Shown one piece after another: positions 37,733 to 46,507 of a stretch of DNA of 64,000 nucleotides. This DNA comes from Prevotella melaninogenica (GTDB lineage: Bacteria > Bacteroidota > Bacteroidia > Bacteroidales > Bacteroidaceae). The position numbers and the translations under genes are program-made. The notes under the pieces were generated by a model. The model was given only the letters and a program-made list of their open reading frames with translations. It was not told where the DNA came from and did no database searches. The DNA lies in contig NZ_CP072359.1 of NCBI RefSeq assembly GCF_018128065.1, positions 868,001 through 932,000 on the forward strand, in the 5' to 3' direction. Numbering within the stretch: position 1 is the stretch's first letter; every line of letters starts with the position of its first letter.

Positions 37733-38398
37733 ATGAAATTACGTTTACTCGTGTTTATTGGTCTGATGACTAATCTTTTAGTTAGTGCACAAGCACAGAC
37801 AAGTTCTAATGATGTTGTGTTCCTTGATGAACAAGGTAGGGTCATTACTAACAATACAACAGTTGTTCTGAATAAGGTAGAAAAAACTACTTTCCCCTTT
37901 GAGGGAAATAAGATTTCAGGAAAGGTGTACATTCAGAACAAGTCGGATAAGTCTCAAGATGTATCTCTTTCCTATACTATTAACGATATAGATGAGGGTG
38001 ACGTGCAGGTTTGTGCGTATGGGAATTGTACTTTTCATTCGGAGGCTGGTACTTACGAGGTAGGTAGTAAGCTTTTCCCTATCGGTCTTAAAAAGGAAGC
38101 TGTAGAAATAGATCACAGTTATGGTGAATTCGAGAACTGTACAGTAACGCTGAAACTTACAATAAAAGAATCTGGTTCACAGGAAGAGAAGGCAGGTCCG
38201 ATGATTACTGTTAAGTTTGATACTAAGGCAACAGGTATTGCTGCTGTAGCTTCACAGAAGGGTATTACTTACGATGTTTACAATACTCAAGGTGTACTGT
38301 TACATAAGCAACTTACGTCTTTGACAAATCTCCCTAAGGGTGTTTACATTGTGAAGCAGACGGGCGTTGCCTATACAAAAAAGTATGTTATTCGTTAA
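37733..38398 (+). CDS. secreted protein with T9SS C-terminal tail
   Basis: The 221 residues include a signal peptide ending SAQAQ and a beta-sandwich-like middle (KISGKVYIQNKSDKSQDVSLSY). The last 45 residues resemble a T9SS sorting signal (YDVYNTQGVLLHKQLTSL... GVYIVKQTG... KYVIR). It is likely exported through T9SS to the surface. The family of the main domain is not recognised. It shares the operon with the Omp28-like genes. Confidence 0.78.
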   Translation: MKLRLLVFIGLMTNLLVSAQAQTSSNDVVFLDEQGRVITNNTTVVLNKVEKTTFPFEGNKISGKVYIQNKSDKSQDVSLSYTINDIDEGDVQVCAYGNCTFHSEAGTYEVGSKLFPIGLKKEAVEIDHSYGEFENCTVTLKLTIKESGSQEEKAGPMITVKFDTKATGIAAVASQKGITYDVYNTQGVLLHKQLTSLTNLPKGVYIVKQTGVAYTKKYVIR

Positions 38399-38427
38399 GC
38401 ATATAATTTATTAATCTATAACTTGAT

Positions 38428-39750
38428 ATGTTACATAAGTTTTATACATTGTTTATTGCGCTTATTGCTGTCTTTTGTTGTGCTGTGAATGTAAAGGCGG
38501 ATGGTTATACGCTTATTCCTTCTACAGGGCAGAAAGTATATGTTCCTATCACAGCAAAGAGTGCAAAAGGTAAACTATTGATTACCAATTACGGTAGAAC
38601 AGCTATTCGTAACTTCGATTATACACTTTCTTTCAATGGCAAGGAGCTGATGTCGAAGAATTATGTCCTTACAAATCCATTGAACCGCATGGAGGGAACA
38701 ACGATAGAAATTGATGTCCCTCCTCATACACAGGTTTCAGAAACCGACCTTTTGTTTACAATTACAAAGGTAAATGGAGAGTTGAATAGTGCTAATTTCA
38801 ACTATGCAACGCTTCCGAGAATAACTGTTACAAAGGTGCCTCGCAGAAAAGTTGTAGTTGAAGAATACACTGGAATGTGGTGTGGATTTTGTCCGCGTGG
38901 TATTGCACTTATGGAGAATCTGGCACATAAATATGGTGAAGACTTCATTGGCATTGCTATCCATACTGGAGGTAGAGCTGATCCATTAACTTGTACAGAC
39001 TATGCATGGAAAGCTACAGATTACAGAAGTCGCCCTTCACTTGATATGAATAGAAATCTTTTACTGGGTTATTTCAAAGCACAAACTGAGTTTGAAGAGG
39101 AACGCTCAAAAGGTGCAGATATGGATGTAGAAGTATCAGCTGTATGGGATAAGGAGAAAAACAATATTACTGTAACTCCCCGTGTCACTTTCTGTGTGAA
39201 TCGAGATGAAGCTCCTTATGGCTTTGCTTATGTGCTGACGGAAGATGGTATGTCAAATCCTAATTGGGTACAATACAACAATTTTTCAGGTAGTACGGCT
39301 GATCGTGGTATTACAAAAGAATTTGATTATTTTATTGATGCTCCTCGAGATATTCGTAATCTTGAAAATAACTTTGTTGCCATTGCTGCAGAAGGAGTAA
39401 AAGCTCCTTTAACAGGCTATATCAATACTCCGATTAAGGCAGATGAACCACAGAGCCATACATATACCTTTAAGAATATTTCTAATAAGAAGATAATACA
39501 AGACAAGTCGAAGTTGAAAGTCTGCGTTCTGCTGATTAATAAGACTACTGGGCGCATTGAGAATGCTGCCAAGTGTACGATTTCTGAGCCAAATACTACT
39601 GCAATCTCTTCTTTGTCACAGGGAGAAGGACAGGTTGTAGAGACAGCACGCTATACGCTTGATGGTCGTCGTATTACAACTCCACAAAAGGGTGTTAACA
39701 TTGTGAAGTACAGTGATGGCCGTGTTAGTAAAGAGCTGGTGACACAATAA
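38428..39750 (+). CDS. Omp28-like protein with T9SS C-terminal tail
   Basis: The 440 residues include a signal peptide (cleavage near VKA), a beta domain and then an Omp28/thioredoxin-like domain with VVEEYTGMWCGFCPRGIALMENLA (CxxC near residue 152). The C-terminal sorting tail reads ARYTLDGRRITTPQKGVNIVKYSDG. It is thus a redox-active or disulfide-bearing surface protein and the last gene of the TlpA operon, paralogous in its core to the 36901-37686 gene. Confidence 0.85.
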   Translation: MLHKFYTLFIALIAVFCCAVNVKADGYTLIPSTGQKVYVPITAKSAKGKLLITNYGRTAIRNFDYTLSFNGKELMSKNYVLTNPLNRMEGTTIEIDVPPHTQVSETDLLFTITKVNGELNSANFNYATLPRITVTKVPRRKVVVEEYTGMWCGFCPRGIALMENLAHKYGEDFIGIAIHTGGRADPLTCTDYAWKATDYRSRPSLDMNRNLLLGYFKAQTEFEEERSKGADMDVEVSAVWDKEKNNITVTPRVTFCVNRDEAPYGFAYVLTEDGMSNPNWVQYNNFSGSTADRGITKEFDYFIDAPRDIRNLENNFVAIAAEGVKAPLTGYINTPIKADEPQSHTYTFKNISNKKIIQDKSKLKVCVLLINKTTGRIENAAKCTISEPNTTAISSLSQGEGQVVETARYTLDGRRITTPQKGVNIVKYSDGRVSKELVTQ

Positions 39751-39780
39751 TGTCATCCTGACCTTATACTTATTTGTATT

Positions 39781-41598
39781 ATGAACAGAAAATTGACTGA
39801 TTTGTATCAGCATAAGGCAGAAGAGACGAGCAAAACACTCGTCTCTCTCCGTAACCGTAGTCGTGTTTTTATCCTGACAGAAATCGGTTCTTTTTTGGTA
39901 GCTATTGGTTTTGTAGTTCTCTACACCTTATTGCATAATGCAGCTTGGACGCTTTTCTGTGCCTTAGCTGCATTATTGTTTTATCTTTACATTCGTCATC
40001 GTGACGTGCTGAACGACCGAAAGATAAAGACGGCAGAGGCTCTGCAGCGAGTTTATCAGAATGAGATAGACTATCTAAATGGCAACTTCTCAGGCTTTGA
40101 AGCTGGCGAACAATATGTTAATCCGCAACATCCTTACACCTTTGATATGGATGTCTTTGGTATAGGTTCTCTGTTTCAAAGGATGAACCGCACTATCTCA
40201 ACTGGTGGTAGTGACCAGTTGGCAGCCTGTCTGTCTACGGAATGGGGAGGTGCAAAGAGGGAGGAACTTGTTGGGCAGATACGTCAACGAATGGTTTCCA
40301 TAGACGAGTTGGGTAAGGAGGAAACTTTCCTTTCTGAATTCAAGTCTTTGGGCGTAAAGGGGCGTATTAATACAGAAGAGGTTTTGAAGGCATTGACGGA
40401 TGTTCATCGCCAAAGCTTTCCAAAGTTCTTCCATAGCTCTCTTTTACGTTATTTCTGTTATGCCAATTTACTTGGTTTCTATGTGAGTATCGTGCTTTCC
40501 GTTGTGGGATTGGTTCCTTTCCTATTGCCTGTATGGTGGGGAATATTTAACTTTATGTTCTCTTTCCTTTGTGGACATAAGCACATGCGTGTCATTTCTG
40601 AGTTGATAGCAAAGGTACACACACAGGTAGATGGTTACTTGCAAGTACTAAAGTTGATTAATACGATTGAGTTTAAGTCTGTTGAACTTCAAGCGTTGAA
40701 AGAAAAACTTTCGGGTGCGGAAGAATCTTTTGAGAAGTTAGAACTTATCTTACAAAAGATTGATAACAGAAGTAACGAGGTCGGAGTCTTTGTCTTCAAT
40801 AGCTTTGCTTTGATTGACATTACTATCGTAAGACTCTTCCTTCGCTGGCAGCATACGTATGAACAGCGTACGAACGAGTGGATTGATAGTCTGAATCTCT
40901 TTGATGCTTTGGTGTCAATGGGTAACTTCCGACTGAATGAAGACAGGGCTGTACAGGCAGAGATCAGCGAGGAGAATAAGGTGGTTTATGAAGCGAAAGA
41001 CCTTTATCATCCCTTCCTTGCCGAGAAGGCTGTGTCGAATGATTTTAATATCCTCGACCATGAATATTATATTATCACGGGCGCGAATATGGCAGGTAAG
41101 AGTACCTTCCTACGCTCCTTGGGTATAAATTATCTCTTGGCGATGAATGGTTTGCCGGTCTTTGCTAAGCAGTTGAAGGTCTCAGTATTCCATCTCTTTA
41201 CGAGTATGCGCACGACGGACGACCTTACGCATGGCATCTCTTATTTCAATGCTGAGTTGCTTCGTTTGAAGAAGTTGTTAGGCTCGTTGCGTGATGATGT
41301 GCCAAGTCTGATTATTTTGGACGAGATTTTGAAGGGAACAAACTCTCTCGATAAGTTGAATGGCTCTCGTCTTTTCTTGCAATATATTGCCGAACGCAAT
41401 GTAACAGGCGTTATTGCTACTCACGACCTTGAACTTTCAAAGATGGAAGAGGAATACGCAGGGCGTTTTCATAACTATTGTTTTGAAATAGAATTGGGTG
41501 AGAATATCACTTATTCGTACAAGATTACGAAAGGGGTAGCACGCAATCAGAATGCGACATTCTTGTTGAAAGGAATCCTGAATCCTAATTGTATTTGA
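39781..41598 (+). CDS. membrane-anchored MutS-like ATPase
   Basis: This 605-residue protein has two hydrophobic hairpins (residues about 30-75 and 220-260), MutS core/lever-like helices and a MutS domain V ATPase (GANMAGKSTFLRSLG at about 433, LIILDEILKGTNSLDK, GVIATHDLELSKM). It lacks mismatch-recognition domain I. It belongs to the MutS-related Bacteroidota proteins of unknown role, not to MutS1 or MutS2. It begins 30 nt after the T9SS-tailed gene. Confidence 0.88.
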   Translation: MNRKLTDLYQHKAEETSKTLVSLRNRSRVFILTEIGSFLVAIGFVVLYTLLHNAAWTLFCALAALLFYLYIRHRDVLNDRKIKTAEALQRVYQNEIDYLNGNFSGFEAGEQYVNPQHPYTFDMDVFGIGSLFQRMNRTISTGGSDQLAACLSTEWGGAKREELVGQIRQRMVSIDELGKEETFLSEFKSLGVKGRINTEEVLKALTDVHRQSFPKFFHSSLLRYFCYANLLGFYVSIVLSVVGLVPFLLPVWWGIFNFMFSFLCGHKHMRVISELIAKVHTQVDGYLQVLKLINTIEFKSVELQALKEKLSGAEESFEKLELILQKIDNRSNEVGVFVFNSFALIDITIVRLFLRWQHTYEQRTNEWIDSLNLFDALVSMGNFRLNEDRAVQAEISEENKVVYEAKDLYHPFLAEKAVSNDFNILDHEYYIITGANMAGKSTFLRSLGINYLLAMNGLPVFAKQLKVSVFHLFTSMRTTDDLTHGISYFNAELLRLKKLLGSLRDDVPSLIILDEILKGTNSLDKLNGSRLFLQYIAERNVTGVIATHDLELSKMEEEYAGRFHNYCFEIELGENITYSYKITKGVARNQNATFLLKGILNPNCI

Positions 41599-41728
41599 AC
41601 GAGTGACTTGGGATAATGGAAGATTAAAATAGAACGTTTAGAAGTTATTTTGTTGTTTCTAAGGCGTTTTGTCGTGGTAAATGATAATCCAAAATGACTA
41701 TCAGAATAGGTTGACTTTGGGTTGTTTC

Positions 41729-41819
41729 CGAATTCTTTTCATGAAGAAAAATATTTCTTTTCACGAAAAAAATATTTATGTTCATGAATAAAATTATTTT
41801 TCTTCATGAAAAGAATTCG
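41729..41819. repeat. A+T-rich 22-bp repeat array forming a 91-bp palindrome (copy 2)
   Basis: Units lie at 41735-41756, 41757-41777 and 41778-41799, with a partial fourth. The whole array is an inverted repeat: 41729-41752 (CGAATTCTTTTCATGAAG...) is the perfect 24-bp complement of 41796-41819. It lies exactly between the stops of the convergent MutS-like and HAD genes, so it may serve as a bidirectional terminator or 3'-end element. Confidence 0.88.
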
Positions 41820-41839
41820 TCATTGATGATGAACACTAC

Positions 41840-42664
41840 TTAATTGACTTTCTCTAAAGAAAGGATAAAACGTTCAACGACGTGTGCGACACCATCTTCT
41901 TCATTTGATAGGGTAACGAAGTCTGCCTCGCTCTGAATGTCTTTTGCTGCGTTTGCCATAGCCACACCAAGTCCTGCAAAGCGAATCATACTGAGGTCGT
42001 TATAGCCGTCACCACAGGCTATCACCTCTTCCCGTTGAATACCGAGTGTAGAGATAAGACGGTCAAGGGAGCGTGCTTTGTCGATACCGAGTGGTACGCA
42101 TTCAAGGAAGAAGTCGGCAGAACGATATACTTCCATCTTTCCTTCCAACTCTTTGGCTAATCTTATCTCCAACTCGTGAAGTGGGGTAGGGTCACCAACA
42201 ATCAGACATTTATTGATAGGATAGACCAATTGGTTGAGGAAATCATCATATTGCACGATGGGCATCTTATTGATGAAAGCTTCATGTTCTACGTATTTGT
42301 CATTTTTATTCGTAGTAGCAATGCCTTCGCCTTGGTAGGTTAGGATTTCCATACCCGCTTGCTTAGCCTCTTGATAAAGTAGGGGAACGAGCTGCTCGTC
42401 CAGCTTTTGCTCGAAAAGAACTTCGTTGTTAGTGCAATCAATAATCTTTCCGCCATTGAAAGCGAGGATGAAACCGCCATTTTCTTTTAGTTTCAGCTCT
42501 TCTGCTAAAGGGACTATTCCATAGGTAGGACGCCCAGATGCCAGTACGACGTGCACTCCTGCGGCTTGTGCCTGCATAAGGGCTTCTTTTGTACGTGGGG
42601 TTATTTCCTTTTTATCATTAGTCAATGTGCCGTCCAAGTCGAGCACAATCATCTTATACTTCAT
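41840..42664 (-). CDS. Cof-type HAD-IIB phosphatase
   Basis: This 274-residue cytosolic hydrolase has motif I VLDLDGTLTND at residues 7-17, motif II LASGRPTYG, the type IIB cap in the middle, the motif III Lys region (IDKARSLDRL) and motif IV IACGDGYNDLSMI. Such enzymes remove phosphate from sugar phosphates or cofactors such as pyridoxal phosphate and FMN; the natural substrate cannot be read from sequence. It has its own promoter. Confidence 0.93.
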   Translation of the reverse strand: MKYKMIVLDLDGTLTNDKKEITPRTKEALMQAQAAGVHVVLASGRPTYGIVPLAEELKLKENGGFILAFNGGKIIDCTNNEVLFEQKLDEQLVPLLYQEAKQAGMEILTYQGEGIATTNKNDKYVEHEAFINKMPIVQYDDFLNQLVYPINKCLIVGDPTPLHELEIRLAKELEGKMEVYRSADFFLECVPLGIDKARSLDRLISTLGIQREEVIACGDGYNDLSMIRFAGLGVAMANAAKDIQSEADFVTLSNEEDGVAHVVERFILSLEKVN

Positions 42665-42742
42665 GTTGTTTGTCTTCTTATTACTTTGTAATTTCCATTA
42701 TGAATAATGACTTATAATTATCGAAAACCATTAATCCTTGTG

Positions 42743-42750
42743 CAAAGGTA
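42743..42750 (-). promoter_or_regulatory. -7 box of the HAD phosphatase gene
   Basis: TACCTTTG on the minus strand (42750-42743) matches TAnnTTTG. No clear -33 TTTG was found. The start point would be near 42736, about 70 nt before the ATG. Confidence 0.55.
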
Positions 42751-42801
42751 CGGCTTTTTATGGACTAAAGGCTGTGTTTGCCTTGATATAAAATGATAAG
42801 T

Positions 42802-42945
42802 ATGAAAAAGTTTTGATGTAATACAATAAATCGCAAACGTTTACGTGAAGGATTAACTTTCCTTTGGGTCTTTATCGTAGGTTTATTTGCTGGTGGTGCG
42901 CTTGCATTAGTTGTTTGGCGTGTTATTGAACCATCAGAGAAGTAA
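42802..42945 (+). pseudogene. small single-helix membrane protein with in-frame TGA
   Basis: The frame reads MKKF, then TGA (42814-42816), then CNTINRKRLREG and the clear transmembrane segment LTFLWVFIVGLFAGGALALV, ending EPSEK. After the TGA no ATG, GTG or TTG start is available. The coding-like helix and charge pattern suggest a real 47-residue gene with a TGG-to-TGA change, but chance cannot be excluded. Confidence 0.45.
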
Positions 42946-43079
42946 TTCAGTTTATCATTGAAATAAGAAATTAGGCTTATTAGGCTATTATATCTAATAA
43001 GTCTATTCGCTTTTATTCTGAAAACATTGCAGTTTATCACGGAATTTAACATTTTGCGCTTATTAAATATGTGTGATGT

Positions 43080-43111
43080 TTTGGATATCAGAAAATAAAA
43101 CTGTACTTTTG
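43080..43111 (+). promoter_or_regulatory. promoter of the class II aldolase gene
   Basis: A TTTG -33 box (43080-43083), a 20-bp spacer and TACTTTTG (43104-43111) give a start near 43118 and a leader of about 40 nt. Confidence 0.8.
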
Positions 43112-43160
43112 CAATTGTAAATAGGTATAGATTTATTAATTTTAAAAGATAAAAGAAATT

Positions 43161-44171
43161 ATGGTAGATTACAAGAAATTAGGTCTCGTGAACACTCGTG
43201 AGATGTTCAAGAGAGCAATTGACGGTGGTTACGCTATTCCAGCGTTCAACTTCAATAACCTTGAGCAGCTTCAGGCTATCATCAAGGCTTCTTCTGATTT
43301 GAAGTCACCAGTTATCCTTCAGGTATCTAAGGGTGCCCGCAAGTATGCTAACCAGACTCTTCTCCGTTACCTCGCTGAGGGTGCAGTAGAGTATGCAAAG
43401 GAGTTGGGTTGCCATCATCCTGAGATTGTTCTTCACCTTGATCACGGTGATAGCTTCGAGACTTGCAAGAGCTGTGTAGACTTCGGTTTCTCTTCTGTAA
43501 TGATTGATGGTTCTGCTCTTCCATACGAAGAGAATATCGCTTTGACTAAGAAGGTTGTTGAGTATGCTCATCAGTTCGACGTAACTGTTGAGGCTGAACT
43601 CGGTGTTCTCGCTGGTGTTGAGGATGACGTAGTAGCTGAGGTTTCTCACTACACAAAGCCAGAGGAGGTTGTTGACTTCGCTACTCGTACAGGTTGCGAC
43701 TCTTTGGCTATCTCAATCGGTACTTCTCACGGTGCTTACAAGTTCACTCCAGAGCAGTGTACACGTGACCCAAAGACTGGTCGTTTGATCCCTCCTCCAT
43801 TGGCATTCGATGTTCTCGCAGCTATCGAGAAGCAGCTCCCAGGTTTCCCAATCGTTCTCCATGGTTCTTCTTCAGTTCCTCAGGAGTATGTTGATATCAT
43901 CAACGAACATGGTGGTAAGTTGCCTAACGCTGTTGGTATTCCAGAGGAGCAGCTTCGTCAGGCTGCTAAGAGTGCTGTTTGCAAGATTAACATTGATTCT
44001 GACTCTCGTCTTGCATTCACCGCAGGTGTTCGCCAGACATTTGATGAGCACCCAGAGTACTTCGACCCACGCCAGTACTGCGGTAAGGCTCGTGAATACA
44101 TGGAGGATCTTTACAAGCATAAGATTACAGACGTTCTTGGTTCTGAGAACAAACTTGCTAACCTCGACTAA
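43161..44171 (+). CDS. fba: class II fructose-bisphosphate aldolase
   Basis: This zinc-dependent aldolase of glycolysis cleaves fructose 1,6-bisphosphate to DHAP and glyceraldehyde 3-phosphate. The 336 residues include the signature LHLDHGDSFETCKSCVDFGFSSVMIDGSA with its metal-binding His and catalytic Asp, VEAELGVLAGVEDD, the metal-ligand His in IGTSHGAYK, and LHGSSSVPQEY. Codon use is strongly biased to GCT, GGT, CGT and ATC, as in highly expressed genes. It is a single-gene unit with a strong promoter and terminator. Confidence 0.97.
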   Translation: MVDYKKLGLVNTREMFKRAIDGGYAIPAFNFNNLEQLQAIIKASSDLKSPVILQVSKGARKYANQTLLRYLAEGAVEYAKELGCHHPEIVLHLDHGDSFETCKSCVDFGFSSVMIDGSALPYEENIALTKKVVEYAHQFDVTVEAELGVLAGVEDDVVAEVSHYTKPEEVVDFATRTGCDSLAISIGTSHGAYKFTPEQCTRDPKTGRLIPPPLAFDVLAAIEKQLPGFPIVLHGSSSVPQEYVDIINEHGGKLPNAVGIPEEQLRQAAKSAVCKINIDSDSRLAFTAGVRQTFDEHPEYFDPRQYCGKAREYMEDLYKHKITDVLGSENKLANLD

Positions 44172-44208
44172 TCATTTGTTGAGGTCAGCATGACCAAATA
44201 AAAACATT

Positions 44209-44241
44209 AGCGGCAGCTTCTTTCGGGAGTTGCCGCTTTTT
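44209..44241 (+). terminator. aldolase gene terminator
   Basis: AGCGGCA (44209-44215) pairs with TGCCGCT (44231-44237), with the stem extended inside by partial pairing, followed by TTTT. Confidence 0.88.
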
Positions 44242-44246
44242 GTTGT

Positions 44247-44294
44247 GTTGGTTTCTACGAGGCTTGTTGGTTTCTATGAGGCAGTGCCTCGTAG
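44247..44294. repeat. 19-bp direct repeat plus hairpin
   Basis: GTTGGTTTCTACGAGGCTT (44247-44265) is repeated as GTTGGTTTCTATGAGGCAG (44266-44284). CTATGAGGC (44274-44282) also folds with GCCTCGTAG (44286-44294). This lies between the two convergent terminators. Confidence 0.65.
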
Positions 44295-44310
44295 GTTGGA
44301 ACAGAGAAAA

Positions 44311-44348
44311 CCGCAGCCCCACATGGATTGAACCATGCGAGGCTGCGG
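44311..44348 (-). terminator. terminator of the NAD(P)HX repair gene
   Basis: On the minus strand CCGCAGCC pairs with GGCTGCGG (44348-44341 with 44318-44311), with an inner ATGG/CCAT stem, followed by TTTTCTC. Confidence 0.85.
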
Positions 44349-44368
44349 ATTGTTCTTCTGGCAGGTTA

Positions 44369-45886
44369 TTAATCGTCCAAAAGTTTGAAAGCCTTAGGGA
44401 GATAGTTAATGATATCTCCAGCAACGAGACTCTCTTTGCCTAAGTCCTTGACTGCTAAATCGCCAGCAAGCCCATGGAGGTACATGCCAACCATGCAAGC
44501 ATTCTGCTGATTATAACCACGAGCAAGGAGGGCTGTGATGATTCCTGTGAGAACATCACCACTACCAGCTGTTGCCATGCCGCTGTTACCTGTTGAGTTA
44601 AAGATAACATTACCAGTAGGCAGACAGAGTGCGCTGTTGTGTCCCTTCAATATGATATAAGCTTGTAAGGACTTTGCCAATTCTCTTGCACGATGAAGAC
44701 GCTCGAAGTCAGCATTGGCAGGTGAGCCTGTAAGACGGTCGAGTTCCTTTGCGTGAGGCGTCATAATGATTCCCTTTGGTAGTTGTTGCATCCATGCGCG
44801 ATGGCTTGCAAGAATATTAAGGGCATCAGCATCGGTAACAATAGGACATTGTGCGCGTCTTATCTGCGTTATCATCGCTGTGGCAGTAGGCTCCTGTCTG
44901 CCTAATCCAGGACCTATTGCAAGTGCATCGAAATCATCTGTATCAACCGCTTCAGTGAAGGCCGTCTCCTCATGGTCTATCTGCAAGATAGCTTCAGGAA
45001 CAGAAATCTGCATGATGTCATAGTTCTTTTTCGGCGTATGCACTGTTACCTTACCCACACCACTGCGCAAACAGGCACGTGTAGCTAATATTGCAGCACC
45101 TGACATACCATAACTACCAGCAATGATAAGGGCGTTGCCCATGTCTCCTTTGTGTGAGAAGTCATCACGATGGAGTAGACGTGAGCGAATATCGTTCTCT
45201 TCTAAGATGTAATATTGTGCCTCGGTCTTTCTGATAAACTCTTGACTTAGACGAATATCGAGTACTTTCAGTCTACCAATGAACTGCTGTGCATCAGCGA
45301 AAAGGAAGGATAGTTTCCGTTCGTGGAGGGTTAATGTGAGGGTAGCATGAATGATATTTGCACGTACGTTATACGTGTTGTCCTCAGTCATCAGACCAGA
45401 AGGGACATCAATACTCACAGTCTTTGCAGGACTTTGATTGATATATTTCACTAAAGAAGCAAAGCCACCCGCCAATGGCTTGTTAAGTCCAGAACCAAAC
45501 AAGCCATCAATGACCAATGTTTCGGCAGTCAACTCAGGTGGATCAAACTTTGCTGTGATTTCTGTGAAATCCTTTGCATGTTTGCTATCGAGCAGACGTT
45601 GACGATTTGTCACACAATCTTCTGATAGATGATTGCTGATATTAAAAAGGAAGGTACTCACCTTATAGCCTTCGTTTGTCAGCAAACGTGCCACAGCGAG
45701 GGCATCACCGCCATTGTTGCCAGGTCCTGCAAAGACAACAATTGGCGTATGTATAGACCATTCCTCCATGATAGCACGGGTAATGGCTTTTGCTGCACGT
45801 TCCATCAAGTCAATCGACTTGATAGGTTCGTGTTCTATGGTGTATCTGTCCAGTTCGTGAATCTGGGCACTTGTAAATATCTTCAT
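44369..45886 (-). CDS. nnr: bifunctional NAD(P)H-hydrate epimerase/dehydratase
   Basis: It repairs damaged NAD(P)H: the N-terminal YjeF domain (residues about 1-215, with VFAGPGNNGGDALAVARLL) epimerises S/R-NAD(P)HX, and the C-terminal kinase-like domain (about 235-500) dehydrates it using ADP or ATP. Motifs are LAIGPGLGRQEPT, GIIMTPHAKELDRLTG and ATAGSGDVLTGIITALLARGY. The 505 residues are the normal fusion length. A minus-strand -7 box TAAATTTG (45902-45895) is only about 9 nt from the ATG, so the leader would be very short. It is divergent from hpt. Confidence 0.95.
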   Translation of the reverse strand: MKIFTSAQIHELDRYTIEHEPIKSIDLMERAAKAITRAIMEEWSIHTPIVVFAGPGNNGGDALAVARLLTNEGYKVSTFLFNISNHLSEDCVTNRQRLLDSKHAKDFTEITAKFDPPELTAETLVIDGLFGSGLNKPLAGGFASLVKYINQSPAKTVSIDVPSGLMTEDNTYNVRANIIHATLTLTLHERKLSFLFADAQQFIGRLKVLDIRLSQEFIRKTEAQYYILEENDIRSRLLHRDDFSHKGDMGNALIIAGSYGMSGAAILATRACLRSGVGKVTVHTPKKNYDIMQISVPEAILQIDHEETAFTEAVDTDDFDALAIGPGLGRQEPTATAMITQIRRAQCPIVTDADALNILASHRAWMQQLPKGIIMTPHAKELDRLTGSPANADFERLHRARELAKSLQAYIILKGHNSALCLPTGNVIFNSTGNSGMATAGSGDVLTGIITALLARGYNQQNACMVGMYLHGLAGDLAVKDLGKESLVAGDIINYLPKAFKLLDD

Positions 45887-45967
45887 ATCGATGGCAAATT
45901 TACAAAATAAATGCGGATAGTTTGGTATTATTTTCGTAATTTTGCGCTAAATTATAAATAAAGAAGC

Positions 45968-46507
45968 ATGAGTCGAGTAACAATTAAGGACAAAACGTTT
46001 GAGACTTCTATTCCTGAAGCCGAGATTTTGGAGAGGGTAAAGCTGGTAGCTGACCGTATAAACAAGGATTTTGAAGGTAAGACTCCACTCTTTCTTGCGG
46101 TGCTGAACGGTTCATTCATGTTTGCTTCTGACTTGATGAAGCAGATCACCATTCCTTGTGAGATATCTTTTGTTAAGTTGGCTTCTTATCAAGGTGTTAC
46201 CTCAACTGGAACTATCAAGGAGATTATCGGTTTGAACGAGGATATCCGTGGTAGAGAGGTTATTATTGTTGAGGATATTGTGGACACTGGTGCAACAATG
46301 AAGCGTATGCTCGAAACATTGGGAACACGTGAGCCAGCAGGCTTGCATATCGCTACCTTACTGTTAAAGCCAGGTAAGTTGACAGTACCTTTGAATATTG
46401 AATATGCTGCAATGGAGATACCAAACGATTTCATTGTTGGATATGGACTTGACTATGACCAGCAGGGTCGCAACTTACGAGATATTTATACTTTAGTACA
46501 AGAATAA
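45968..46507 (+). CDS. hpt: hypoxanthine phosphoribosyltransferase
   Basis: This 179-residue purine salvage enzyme converts hypoxanthine or guanine with PRPP to IMP or GMP. The PRPP loop reads VIIVEDIVDTGATMKRML, the N-terminal PLFLAVLNGSFMFASDL is typical, and FIVGYGLDYDQQGRNL is the C-terminal family motif. TAATTTTG (45937-45944) is its -7 box. The stop shares one base with the adk start (TAATG), so the purine genes are co-translated. Confidence 0.96.
   Translation: MSRVTIKDKTFETSIPEAEILERVKLVADRINKDFEGKTPLFLAVLNGSFMFASDLMKQITIPCEISFVKLASYQGVTSTGTIKEIIGLNEDIRGREVIIVEDIVDTGATMKRMLETLGTREPAGLHIATLLLKPGKLTVPLNIEYAAMEIPNDFIVGYGLDYDQQGRNLRDIYTLVQE

Noticed and set aside
42765..43052. Minus-strand 95-residue open frame
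   Set aside because: It lies over the aldolase promoter and the plus-strand small membrane ORF, and its composition looks like the reverse of coding or A+T-rich DNA.
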